The notes under the pieces were generated by a model. It did no database searches. It worked only from the letters and a program-made list of their open reading frames with translations, and was not told where the DNA came from. The position numbers and the translations under genes were made by a program. From Cyanodermella asteris (lineage: Eukaryota > Ascomycota > Lecanoromycetes > Ostropales > Stictidaceae): DNA of 64,000 nucleotides. Below, one piece after another: positions 20,535 through 32,300 of the stretch. Positions within the stretch are counted from its first letter, which is position 1, and every line of letters starts with the position of its first letter. Location of the stretch: contig UYJD01000011.1 in assembly GCA_900618795.1 (NCBI GenBank), positions 766,980 through 830,979 on the forward strand. The letters run 5' to 3'.

Positions 20535-22615
20535 GTTGATCTACTGTGTTAATGGTCGAGGAGAGCGAAAGCAGACGAGAGTTGATGAAGAGGTCCTGTT
20601 CTGTACTGCAGTGCCGACCAGCGGATGTCAGCCTCGGTCGTAATGAGTGATTGCGTTATTAAGCAAAAAGCAGTAGAAGCTAAGTGGAGTTGATGCCAGC
20701 GTCGAGCGAGCAGGTAAGAGGGCAAGGAGAAAGAAAGATTACAGAGACCGGCTCGTGAGTGAGTGGTAAAGTGAGAAGACAAGAACACAGTACCCCCAGT
20801 GACCTGCGCTGGGATTGTCGAAAGACAGAGGGATAAAGAAAAGGTGGGTGGAGGGTGAATGAAAAGGGTACAAAGACGAGAACAATAGCCGTCCGACAAT
20901 AACGGATGAATCGTCAATGAGCATCTGCCTGGTGACGAAAGCGCCGCGACGGTGGAGCCAGCGGTTTCACGACACGGACAGGGCAGGAATAGCATCACCA
21001 GGAATGCCGGTGTGCGCCCCGTCGACGCGCCGTGAGGCAGGTGGACAGCTTGACGGGTGAAGAAGCTGAGCCACAAGATCTTGACGGGCGTTTCGGAAGG
21101 CATTCAGACGTGATTCTGCAGTTCGCGCCAAGCTTCGCCCGCAGCCAATCAGCGCGTCGTCAGCTGACTTCTGCGCGACCGAAGCGCCGGCCATCGTGCA
21201 GCACAGCGACAGGCCGGCCGTCAGCAGCCAGTACATCGACTCCGCCGGAGAACAGATCGATTTCGAAGCGCTGTCGCAAAGGGAAACCCTGACGAGACGT
21301 ACCTTGATCGTGTTTCCAGACGAAACAGCTCGCTGCCCAGCAGAGCCGCGGATGCCCGACCTGGACGCAGTTTGACTGGCTGTCGACACTCCAACAATGC
21401 TTCGTACGCATCGTTGCGGTCGCCAGCGCGCTCCAGGCCGCGCTTGACATGGCGTCCGGTTGGGAGATACAGATCTGGAGACCTGAATCTTACTGTCTGG
21501 TGTTTGCCGGGGCCCTCTCCACCAATATAGCTCGCTGCCTCTGCGACAGGTCGAACGCCTTGTCCTCTCAACCTCTTAGAGACACTCCTCCTCTTTCATC
21601 GCAGTCATGCCTCGACTGGTCACGGCCGTCTTTCTTCCAAACCTGCTGCCTGTCCGAGCTGCGCTGAGGGAACATGCTGATCGCTTTCGATAGCCTCGAT
21701 GAGCCCTCTCTTGTCGAATCGCGCTACTCAGGCCGCGCAAGCAGTTTTGCCGGGAAAGACGGCGCCGCCGTGCTGCGCTTCTCGCTCGACAGCGGCGGCG
21801 GCGGAAGTTGTCGCAATGATACTCGAATTGAAGAGTAGGAAGGAGATGAGCGGGAGGGAGAGAAAACTGTTTGATCACTGCTTTGCATACCTGTTTCGCC
21901 GCTGTTGCATGGCCGCCACATTGGGTGGCTTCGGCCTACCTTGCAGGGATTGTGGCAAGGATTTTGTCCATAGAACCTGTCATGACAGCATCGTTGCTGC
22001 GAATTGTCGCACCGCACGCTGGCTCACGGCGATTCTGCTCTGCCACGTGAGTTTTGATGAGCGATTCGTTGCTTTTCTCGAGCGCCATGTCTGTTGTGTC
22101 GTAAAGTTGTGATGTCTCTACGCTATCGTGGTGGCGTCTCTATGCCTTGCTAACGAAGTGCTGTCTTCGTCATTCAGCCACAAAACTTCTGGCTTGACGT
22201 GAGCGCTCGAAATGAAAATATCAAAGCTACCTTTATGTTGCAGAAATTTGATCAGTCGACGTTTGCTTTCATGTTTGATCAAAATTGGGTAAGGCAGTCA
22301 CGAATGAACTGATCGATGTCGCTATGAGTTGCGTCATACTGGCAAGCATTCTTGAGCCGCCTTGTCCATGCTATCATACAATCTAGATCTGAACAGAAGG
22401 AAAAGGACTCTTTTTACAACTTCAACATAACATAACCTTCAAACATACTTCAACATTATACGGCAAAACGCCAGTCAGCCCAGTGGTATCAGTTGCAAGA
22501 AACACGAATCGCATCCCAGCTTAAACAGGTCCATAGGCCCACACGTACGCCAATTTGTGTAGGTCGTTCATCAATCGTATCTCATCAGAAACAGCTGTCA
22601 GGCTCCGAAACGCTT
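20535..22615. other. intergenic: PRM1 upstream region and DUF7514 gene 3' flank
   Basis: 2.1 kb with no recognised gene. The left part is the promoter and leader of PRM1. Short frames on both strands are not protein-like. Confidence 0.45.
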
Positions 22616-24658
22616 TCAATGACGCCCGTTGTCCCGGTAAGTCTCCTCTCCGGCAACGCCCGCCGTACGGATGAAATTGTCGCCCCATTTCGGCGGGCTT
22701 CGTCGTCTCTCGTAGCTCTCGCGTCTCCCATTCCAGCCCGGTCCAGGCAAACTCTGTCCGAAGCTAGAGTCCCGCGGACGCCTAGCGTGCTCCTCGTCGT
22801 ACGTTCCGTATCCATCATGTCCTCCGGCTCTTTCGACGTAGACCGGTCTGTGCGAATCATAGCTCCCGGACTGAAAGCTTGGCGCAGAGCTGCGAAAGTC
22901 ATCTTTGATGGGCCGGGGCTCGGAGCCCATGTACGCTCGACCGACGCTCGGAGCACGGCGGCGTGAGAAGCTGCCGTTACGTGGCCGGCTGCTAGCATTC
23001 GATGGAGGTGGAGGAGGAACTTGCTGGTGGATCTCGAGAGGAGGGCCACTGCTGGCTGCTGTGCCTGCCGAAGGCGCGGGAGGCGGTCCTCGCTCATTGT
23101 TGCTGTGCGTCGGCGAACCGCCGGTGGGCACACGGCCTGCAGCTGAGCGACCTGAGCTCGATCGTGACAGAACAGGTTGCGATGGAGTTGCCCCGACACT
23201 GCTCTGTCTGGGCGGCGGAGGATAGACCGTGTTTGTACCTGTTCCCGGGGTAGGAATGTATGCAGAACCACCTGCACTATTTGAGGACTTTGCGTGGTGG
23301 GAGTTCCGACTGCCGGCCGGCTCTTCAAAAGCCTTGCCACCGCCAGGGGCCGAGTGATATGGTTTGCGTTCTCGCTCAATGGGGACAGGAGGAGCAGGAT
23401 GGTCGTCATCTGCGATGGCATGTTCTGCTCCAACTGTCGGGATTCTCTCAAATGTCTGTTCAAAAAGTGGAGCTGTTCCGGTGGATGCTCGGTATGGCTG
23501 TCTCTCGCGCTCAATTGGGGGCATTGGCAAAGACTCCCTGTCGCCGGGTGACGATCCTCTTGGACGAGCGGATCTCGGTGCATCTGCTGGATTTGCCGTT
23601 GAGGGCTTGGGAAGGGCCTGGTCTCCTGGCCGGCTTTCATCGTCCGGCGGATCGATCCTTGCGTTCTTGGAGTGTTTGCAGATTGCCCTTCTCAGATCAT
23701 TGCGTGCCTTGCTGTCAACCTGAGTGGGGAACAGCCGTCTCGAAATATCTTTGGGGAATCGTTCTTTGCGGTCATCCGGATTGCTGATCGGCATATTGAC
23801 AACACTCAATTTGAGACGCTCGAACTCTTCTTCTGGGTGGGCGAGAAGCATGATCGTCATCCATTTTGCAAAGCCAGCTGGTGTCAACCCAGGTATTTCC
23901 GGTCTTTCATGCACGCTCTCTTGAACCAGGTGATGCTCGCATCCAAGATCGCGATACATGCGGGACATGTAGGTATCCTCGTCGTCGAAGATGATGTGCC
24001 ACGGATAGTATTCCTTGTCGAGCTTCGATTCACGATAGTAACGCACCATCTTTGTCGGCGTAATCACAAGGCTGTTTTTCGGCTCATAATCCTCGATCAG
24101 GTGTACGCCCAAGCCCCGTAAGACCTGACTCAGGCGGGGTGTCGGCAGGCTGTGCTCGTCAAACAGAGCTCCCCAGATACGTTCGAGGGGCGTCTCCTCA
24201 AGAGCTGTCGATAGCCGCGCTGGGCCTTTCGGTCTAGCTTCGTCAGACTCTGGCCCAGCTGCTTTGGACTCTGGTGAGTCCATGGCGGCGTGTTCTGTGT
24301 GCTTCTCGGTCTTCGTGTCGCTTGGCTGTTCAGATGCTGTTGTACAATTGACAGATTCCGAAGACGATACAATCGACTGCGAAGTTTTGGCGGAGTTTGT
24401 GCCATTGGGCCGCGTCGAAGTCGCTTGTGCACCAGGTTCAGGGAAGGACGTTTGCGGCTGAAAGGTCGTAGGCTGCAGGTTGACCTGGCGCAGCTGCTTG
24501 ATGACGTTCTCGGTGATCTGTGCAATGAGTTTCGGGTCGAGGTCGTGGACATCTGACTTGTCAAAAGCCGTTGTGACAGCGTCACCAATCGGCTGCTGTG
24601 ACGGCGCCATCTTATGGCCAGCGGGGAACGTGGAAGATTGGTCGTAGCTCTGGGTCAT
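22616..24658 (-). CDS. DUF7514-domain protein with proline-rich tail
   Basis: 680 residues, single exon, start ATG 24658 (MTQSYDQSS). Residues about 155-320 are the conserved fungal domain: LERIWGALFDEHSLPTPRLS, then LGVHLIEDYEPKNSLVITP, YPWHIIFDDEDTYMSRMYRD, LVQESVHERPEIPGLTPAGF and KERFPKDISRRLFP. The second half is disordered, Pro/Ser/Arg-rich, with polyproline stretches (VPPPPPSN; YPPPPRQSS) that could bind SH3 or WW domains, and two copies of PIERERxPY. I recognise the domain from many ascomycetes as a domain of unknown function; no enzymatic motif is visible. The role is unknown; a scaffold or adaptor is a guess from the tail. Confidence 0.8.
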   Translation of the reverse strand: MTQSYDQSSTFPAGHKMAPSQQPIGDAVTTAFDKSDVHDLDPKLIAQITENVIKQLRQVNLQPTTFQPQTSFPEPGAQATSTRPNGTNSAKTSQSIVSSSESVNCTTASEQPSDTKTEKHTEHAAMDSPESKAAGPESDEARPKGPARLSTALEETPLERIWGALFDEHSLPTPRLSQVLRGLGVHLIEDYEPKNSLVITPTKMVRYYRESKLDKEYYPWHIIFDDEDTYMSRMYRDLGCEHHLVQESVHERPEIPGLTPAGFAKWMTIMLLAHPEEEFERLKLSVVNMPISNPDDRKERFPKDISRRLFPTQVDSKARNDLRRAICKHSKNARIDPPDDESRPGDQALPKPSTANPADAPRSARPRGSSPGDRESLPMPPIERERQPYRASTGTAPLFEQTFERIPTVGAEHAIADDDHPAPPVPIERERKPYHSAPGGGKAFEEPAGSRNSHHAKSSNSAGGSAYIPTPGTGTNTVYPPPPRQSSVGATPSQPVLSRSSSGRSAAGRVPTGGSPTHSNNERGPPPAPSAGTAASSGPPLEIHQQVPPPPPSNASSRPRNGSFSRRRAPSVGRAYMGSEPRPIKDDFRSSAPSFQSGSYDSHRPVYVERAGGHDGYGTYDEEHARRPRDSSFGQSLPGPGWNGRRESYERRRSPPKWGDNFIRTAGVAGEETYRDNGRH

Positions 24659-26787
24659 CACGATGACTCCAGCTGTCTCAGAACCGCGGCAGCAAAAGTC
24701 TATGTGCCACGCTCAGTGAGACCCCTAGCGTGTCGAAACTAGCAGTCCAAGCGAAGCAGGGGTTGTCGCTTGAAATCAGCAACGAAGCTGCAGGCTATCG
24801 GTCCAGCCGACCCAGGTGATCCTTGGTAGTTGGTTGGTCCGTGGATGCACCAACCTCGTGCGAAACTGAAGTGGTGGAGCGACAGAAAAGACGATGGCTG
24901 TCTCCTGTCCCTGGGATTGTGTTCTGAAATACGAACGCCTGCCTGCAGTAGCCCGATAGCCGTATCCACTCTGTGTGGAAGCTGCGCTCAAAGAGGCCAG
25001 CCAGGCCCAAAAAGTTGCGTAAGTCGTCGCCACAGCCTTGCGGAGATGTTTCGTTTGTTGATGAAGAAAGAAGGATACGGGCCTTCTGCTGGAAAAGTAG
25101 GCTTCTTTCAGCACGCCAGCACTCCTCACACGGAGTAGCTGAGCAGGCAAGATGGCGCCCAAGGCGTATGAGGGGGAGTAACGTGATGTTCCGGAGTAGC
25201 AGCAGCGGGTAGAGTCGCTCGACACACAACTGCCGACTTCAACAAAGGCTATCCCTGCGCGCTACACTCCAGCAGGGCGGCTTGGGCAGCGAGGCGAAGA
25301 CGTGTGAATCCTCGAGGCACACGAGCGTCCCGATCACTCACAGTCAGAGTGGCTCATGCAGGTTTGGTCCGAGATGTCAGCCTGTCAGTGCTGAAGTTTA
25401 AGCTGTATATGCAGGGTGACTCGCAGAACGGCATAAACAGCACATCCTCTCTGGAGCCAGCTATCATTGCAGCATCCGGGGCCCTGTATTTGTACTTGTT
25501 GTTATCTACGTTTTTACCAGAGAGTCCTGGGCATTTGTTTGCACATATTGTTTCCTGATACAGCAGCTGGGGGAGAAATTGTGAGAGGCGGCGCCAGGTA
25601 TCGAGTGTCGACGTCATTTCAGCTTCTCTGCACTGCCACGCTCCGTCTCACTCGACAATTCCACTTGCATGTGCAGACAGACCCCTGCTAGCCTGCTAAC
25701 CAGCCTCATCCGGAGAACCCCCATTCTGGCCACAGCTTCTACCCATTTGAAACAGGTCTGGACCTTTTGCAACGTCACCAGAACCCGGACTCATGGACCT
25801 CGTTTCAAGCAACCAAGCAGAGTGGGTCAGCTGGTTGATTCCCCAACGGCATTGTCGTGCGGTTGAGCCTCAAATAGCACGCGTGGCTTCTCGCCATCTG
25901 TGAGAAGCATTCGTTGCAAATAGCGCCCCAATCGACGCGACTTGATGCTGTATTGTGCCACTGACCGGTAAAGAAATTCGCATTGCTCAAACGGACGTGT
26001 CCAAAGCACGAGAAGGCAAGTGAAAACCATGACTATGAAAGTTTGTGCAGTGGTGCATTCAGTCGCCTTGCAGGCGCGGATCCAGTCTATGTATACATAC
26101 ACGGCTATCATCCCAGATCGCCGTTGCCTCGAGCGCCACCAAGAACTTCCGTCGTCGGAACAATACCTCAACCAACAGGTTCCCGGTCAAGGTCGCCACC
26201 CCAAGTACGCCTAATGCACATTATACCACAACTATCCCTCCACGATTCCAGCCTTCCTGGATTTTTTGAACAAACGAAATGGACAGTCTGGTGCCCACGA
26301 GTCTCGAGCTTGCGAGATGGGTATATAGCAGGGGAGAGCGTATCGCTGGCAATTTCTTCTCCCGATATTATTATTCCGTGCAACGGATTGTGTTGTGAGT
26401 AGTAACGTGAGCGTGTCGCTGGCAGATTCCTGGCCCTTCCAAATCGATGCGTCCTGCGCGGCTTCGGATCGTGGTGGACCTCTGCAGATCGACGGTCGAG
26501 TTGAAAGTATCATGGCGCTGATTGTAGTCGAGTGCCGTCGCTAAGTCTATCTTCGGGTATATAAAATGAAATGGAAAGGTTCAAAAGATGGAAATCCAGG
26601 TGAGACGTTCTCGCGCTGGAAGCGGCCAACGATAATGCCAATTTTCATGCCGCAAATGCTGAAACGCCTGAAAACTCGATTTTGCGTCCGTAACTCCGAT
26701 GATTGATAGTGGGGTACATGCTGGTACAAACGATGAACGCCGAAATATTGATACAGATAAGGTTGAAAATGAACGGCCGGACGAGGG
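24659..26787. other. intergenic, no gene seen
   Basis: 2.1 kb between the promoter of the DUF7514 gene and the 3' end of the kinase gene. Only short frames, with no RNA gene or repeat recognised. Confidence 0.45.
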
Positions 26788-29314
26788 CTATCGGTAGCCA
26801 TTTGCAGATGCTGCGAAAATACCAGCCGCAGCGTTGCTCGCCCACTCGTTCTCCTCGTATGGTGGCGTGGGCCAGGTTGAGCTGTTCGGATCTTTTCGCT
26901 GGGTGCGCGCGACGCTCAGCGGTGTTGCCGGTTCTGGCAGTAACGAGCTGTTGAACAGCATCCCGCTACGCTTCGCCGACGGTGACGGGGTGGGGTAGGG
27001 GTTTGTGATTGCATCGACACTGAGCCTGTGACCCAGGGCCTGCCTGTGGGTGTTGACATCCTTGTTGACCAGCACATCAGTGCCCATTGCATAAGAGTGG
27101 CCAGGCTGAGCAACGGCCCCCTTCACACCACGAAGGGCCTCGTCAAGCAGCTCTTCCTCTTCATCCGGCGTCTCGTAACGGTGTGCCGGATGAGTCGACA
27201 GGTGGAGAGCCCGACGGGTACGCGAAGAGATGGGTCCCGTCGGAGGCATAGAAGCCTCATCCGCGCTCGTGCGGCTTGTCTGGATGTGAGAGGCCGAAGT
27301 TGAGCGCTTGATCCCCGAAGGAACAGCCACACTTGATGGGATCGCCGCTTTCGGGGCAGTGATGGAGCCAGCATTTTGCGACGATGCGTCGAGACTGTAT
27401 CGTACATTTTGCAGCGCCTTATCGAGCTCAGCATAGTCGTTTTTGTTAGCGACGTCGGCAAGCGAAGGGGCAGGGTCGATGGCCATCGATGACCGGGCAC
27501 TGTTCGCCCACGGGCTACACCCTGCGTTGGCCTCGACGTCCTCGTACCGTGGAGAGACTGGGAGCTGGTTGCGACCAGAGAGACGGCGCGCTCTCTTGCG
27601 CAGATGAGAAAAGAAGCCCTCCTTCTGGCCATTTGTAGGCGACATGACACCCGAACTGACACGGCTGTCGTAGGGAGGATCGGCGTAGTGATTGCCGTGC
27701 GAGGCCAGCGAGAGCTGGCGGCCAATTTTCTTGGCCTTCTCTGGCTGAGTCGCAGCAGCTGTAGCATCTGCCATTGTGACATTCTGCTCCTCTGTGGTGT
27801 GAGTGCTGTGTGCCTCGGCTGTGACGGCATTGGAAAGAGGTGAGATCGGTCTGATCGAAGGGAGAATAGGCATCGGCGCGCCTACGGAAGGTGTTGGTCC
27901 TTGCCACGTTGCTCGCTTGTTCGCAGGTGGTCTATTCTTGCCGTTGACGCTCACCAACGAAGGCTGCGGAGCCACAGCGATCGGTGAAGGATGGGAGGAA
28001 GAAGGCTGAGGGCTCCCAATATACTGCGGAATGACGGGCGCGCTTTCTCTGCCGATGAGGGACTTGCGGAACCAGGACGAGCGGCCAGTGAGCTGAGGGC
28101 CGTCTGTCGAGTCCCTGGTCCTCTGCTCGAAGTTTGACTGTTTGCGACCGAGCAATCTGGATTTTGGTCGAATGAGCGGGTCAACGGCGTCGGCGAAGAA
28201 ATCGTGGTGCATGGCTTGGAAAGAGGTCGGTCGCTTGGCAGGATCCCACAACAAACACCAAGTGACAAAGTCGGCGAACGACTTGGGCCACACCGGTGGT
28301 TGCAGGATCGAGTCCATCGCGTGGGGAGCCAATTTGGGGAACGAGAAGCCCAGTTTCTGGGCCAAGCGCTTGCCTTCTTTCCATTCACCACCGCCAATCT
28401 TGGCTTCGGCCTTATTGTACCAGTTTCCGGGACTGCCCATGATTTCGCAGACCCTCCAGACTTGATCGACCTCGTTGCCACCCGGGAAGAGCGGCTTCAG
28501 CGTTGCCACTTCGACTGCCATGGCCCCAAATGCCCACATGTCTACTGGAGCTGAGTACTCGCCAGCCCGTAGGAGGACTTCGGGAGCTCTGTACCACCGT
28601 GTGGAGACGTATGTGGTGTACGGAGATTTTGAATCTATTTCGCGAGCCAAACCAAAGTCTGCAATCTTGACGGAGTAAGTCGGCGGTGTCGAGGGCGGTG
28701 TAACTAGGGCGGAGTAGCGGCGGAAGCTGAGGGTGCTCATGTTGGAATCCTGGGGAGCAGATGTGGAGATGAGGATGTTTTCTGGCTTGATGTCGCGGTG
28801 AAAGAAGTTGTTGGTGTGGATGTGGTCCATGCCGGACAGAATCTGGAAAAGAATGCTCTTAACGCTGGCTGTGTCCATGACCCGATGGTCGCGAGACTTC
28901 ATCAGCTGGTAGAGGTTACCATCCATGTACTCCATGGCAATGTGAAGCTTCTTGGTAGTCGGGTCCAGGAAAATATCTAGTGCAGGAACCAAATGGGCGT
29001 GGCTTGGAAGCGATCGAAGGAAGATGACTTCTCTGAGCTCAAGACATGGCTGGAAAGACTCAAACGACTTCTTCATCGTCTTGATAGCGACCTAGTCTTG
29101 TCAGCATCGGTCTTGATGGTTCAACGGTTTCGCTTACCATAGTATTACGCTTGACGTTGAGCGAAGCAGCTCCTGCAGTCCGTACCCGAGCCAGAGCGAC
29201 GCTGCCAAAGCTTCCATCACCAATGTCCTTGACCACATCGAATCGGTCCTCAAGGTTGGAGCTTGCCATTACGCCATGGGACGATAGCCTGTGCGAGGCA
29301 CCGTGTACCGCCAT
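26788..29314 (-). CDS. IME2: IME2-type (RCK/MAK-related) meiotic Ser/Thr protein kinase
   Basis: Two exons, 29138-29314 and 26788-29091, give 826 residues. The kinase domain starts in exon 1 with glycine loop GDGSFGSV (about 32-39). The intron (donor GTAAGC, acceptor CTAG) falls just before VAIK (catalytic Lys 63). Then come HRDIKPEN (157-164), DFGLARE (204-210) and the activation segment YTTYVSTRWYRAPE with a TxY motif (218-220), and an insert of about 30 residues between HRDIKPENIL and DFG. The C-terminal 450 residues are Ser/Pro-rich and disordered with many SP/TP sites. Ime2 relatives control meiosis in yeast and sexual or light/nutrient responses in filamentous fungi. Start 29314 was chosen because the frame runs directly into the glycine loop. 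MAK is the nearest alternative family. Confidence 0.88.
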
Positions 29315-32300
29315 TGTGATTATGGGAGCTGAGTCTTGGAGCGACGAGCAGCGAGGGTGTTGGTAGAGCTCGGTAAGAGGTCTGGTCGGAACTCCTGAGT
29401 ATGCCTCCTTTCAGGACCAAAAGATTCCGTTTCGGGATCAAAGCGTGCTGGCACGACTCATTTCAGTTGCTCGGGTATATCTGTCGGCGAAGTTGTTGCA
29501 GAGGGAGACCGATTGACTGGCAGGTCGGTGTTTGTGTGGTGCTCGAGTTAGACGGGGTGCTGAGTCGTGACGGGAATAGTCGCAGCGATAGTTCCGGGAT
29601 GGGGTCAGGTAAGTATGGTGGACAAAGAGCGCGATGGAGAATGAGTGGTGCAAGTCTGGCCGGAGAATCGCACGCGTCGAGTGTATAGTAGGCTGGCCAA
29701 TAGGGGCGGTGGTCAGAGCGAGGTAGTATTCTCGAGCAGACAATCGAAGAGGGTTGGCGAGGTTGATATTAGCTGCACAGACACAATTACTGCTAGCAGC
29801 AGGTCAGCCAAAGGTCGGCAATGATGGGTCGGCGGCGCTGGCAAACAAACCCACACGTTAGGCGGTGTGTACGGACTATAGAGATCACTTGGTCCCTTCA
29901 CAATGAGTGGCTTCGACCGTTCGAGTCGGTCAACAAGGGCGTGGTGGTGAGCGTGGTTGAAAGAGCGGAAAGCGTGGGTAGCTTTGGCAGAAGTCGCCAG
30001 TGGAGACGGGCGAGATCAAGAGTGCTGCCGACTGACTTGGAGCTATCGACGCGAGGCGACCGAGGCGCGGCGAGGTGGATGCGATGATGGACTGTGTTGG
30101 AGGATTGGGCTGGTCCATGGGAGGTGAACTGGTGAAGGCGAAGGCAGAACCGGAGCTGTCCACGGCCGACGGGGAGCAACAGCACTACTTTACAGAGGGA
30201 GCTGCATGGCGACCGCAACTGGAGCAAGTCCCTGTCCCTGTCCCTGGGGATTATTGGGGAACAACGCTCGCAACGACTCTCGCTCACCGGCCCGCCCGAT
30301 GCGGGCTAGCGTGCCGGCCGGGGCAACTGGCTGTCTCCTTCCTCCCCATTTGTCTCCCCATTTGTCTCCCCCTTCACCTCGCCAAACTCTCCTCTTCGGC
30401 CCACACCTTTTCTGTCCTCTCATGCATCGTCGTTGTTCCCGCGCGCTCGACGCCTTGCCAATGATTTTCGACGCGGGTGCGCTGCTCTCTGGCCCGTCCT
30501 TTGCTACCCTTCTTTCGACTTGCTACACTACCTAGGCTGCTGTTTGCCCATTCCTGTTGAGATCCGTGAGAGCGCCAAAAATCATCACCCTCTTAGTGGC
30601 CATCACGCCGCAAAGCATGGGCCCCGTCTCATCCTAATAATCTCATCTCCTGGGGTCCCTTTCGCCGACGGCCAACTTCCAGCAGCTTATCGGCTCATTT
30701 CCAGCTACTTCCTAGCTCCTGCTTGCCGGGCATCACAAGATCAACCCATTAATTGCCTTTACAGACACTCCCCCAAGGTCGCATCTCACTCGTCCTGGGT
30801 CACTCACAGCAAGCGTCCGTCGTGATTATTTTCGCTGCCAGAAACTGAACTACCAACCCAAACCGAGGCTCTGTTGTGGTTGCGTGGAGATCTTATAGAC
30901 TTCATTGCTGCCCGACCCTATTCTGAGGTCCAAGTCTCGCCCCTCGACCGCTGTCACCGAACCCGACGCTTGTATGCCGGCAGCATCATTAGGAAGCTCC
31001 TAGCAGCTGGGCCACTGATGACTTGGTTGGCTCAGCGTTCGCCGTGTCAGCACCGAGAGCAATGACGAGATTCTTGCCACGTTGCTCCCTCCGAATGGCA
31101 CTTTTGGGCCACTCACACCTCTACTAGTCCTCACTACTGGCTTGACCTCGCGTGCAGCCCAGCGCTGCGACCGAAACCAGGCTGACAACTCTGCCATGTT
31201 ATTGCTGCATTTAATCCCTCATAACAAGCGAACCGACGCGTCGATTCGTTCGCATCTTCTTGGCACACAACGATAGTAGTGCTCGCCGAACGACAACGCG
31301 CGCTGACCCTAATGCACGGCATTCGCGCCACTCTGGAGTCCACATGGCCGATAAACCGATTGCGGCGTCCATGCCATGCACTGCTGTCTATGCTCAAGAT
31401 CCTCCGACATGCACACGGATGACGTGAAATATCAGCTCCTCTCACTCCCTTGCCGACGCGCTGGCATAGCCCCCTTATGCACTGACATCACGATATACCC
31501 TAGGTACTTACCATTTTTGCACGCTCCTGAGCCAAAACGCGTGCTTCGGTGCATTGTTCAATGCTCCAGGCCCTGAAGACTTACGTGCGGACTACGAAGC
31601 CATTCACGCTCCTAAAGAGGTCGTGATGGGCAGATATCACCTTCGTACCCTGGAACACGAGCATCGGCACGACGGATTTGCTAGTTGGGAAAACCCGGTG
31701 TCGGCCTAAGCCTTTTCTGGCAGCAGCCTGCGCCTGTTCACTGCGGAGCAAGGAAAGATCCTGCCTGTCTGTCAAGCCCAGTCTCAGCAAAGTTGCACGT
31801 TCCTGACTATCTTATTGGCTTCATCTCCACTCTTCCCGCCGTTCATTGGCTGTTCCTGACTAGAAGCCACGCTGCCGACGGCTGCTTCCCCGTTACGGTC
31901 GCAGAAGAACCCACATCGACTCTGCCGCGTGCTTGCAGGAATCTCGTCGCAGCTTTGGCTTGATGATACTGCAGGTTATCGATGCATGGTCATGACGATA
32001 TGACACGCTTGCATGTTTTGAGAAGCTTGTTCGATGCTTCAAATTGTGGCCACGCGCGGCGAAAGGTATGGTCCGTACGGGCGATGTAAGGCGTATTTCC
32101 TCCTGACGCGATCTCGATGTGGATCGTGATTTCCCACAATCCAACAGCAGCAACGCAGCAACTCCCCAGATCACGTACAGTAGTGTCCTAAAACTAGTGG
32201 TACCCGACGAGCACCACGTTCAGGGTCCTGGGCTCACACATATTTTCGCTCAACAACGTACGTACGGCTGCAGTAGTGTCGTCGGTAAGGATAATAAGCG

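Noticed and set aside
22441-22560. Possible tRNA-like segment
   Set aside because: No acceptor stem pairing or B-box could be found on inspection.
22585-23640. 351-codon frame on the same strand inside the DUF7514 gene, another frame
   Set aside because: Low-complexity Arg/Pro/Ser shadow of the disordered tail.
30330-30370. CCATTTGTCTCC repeats as a mobile-element end
   Set aside because: Only two short adjacent copies; no terminal inverted repeats or coding sequence nearby.
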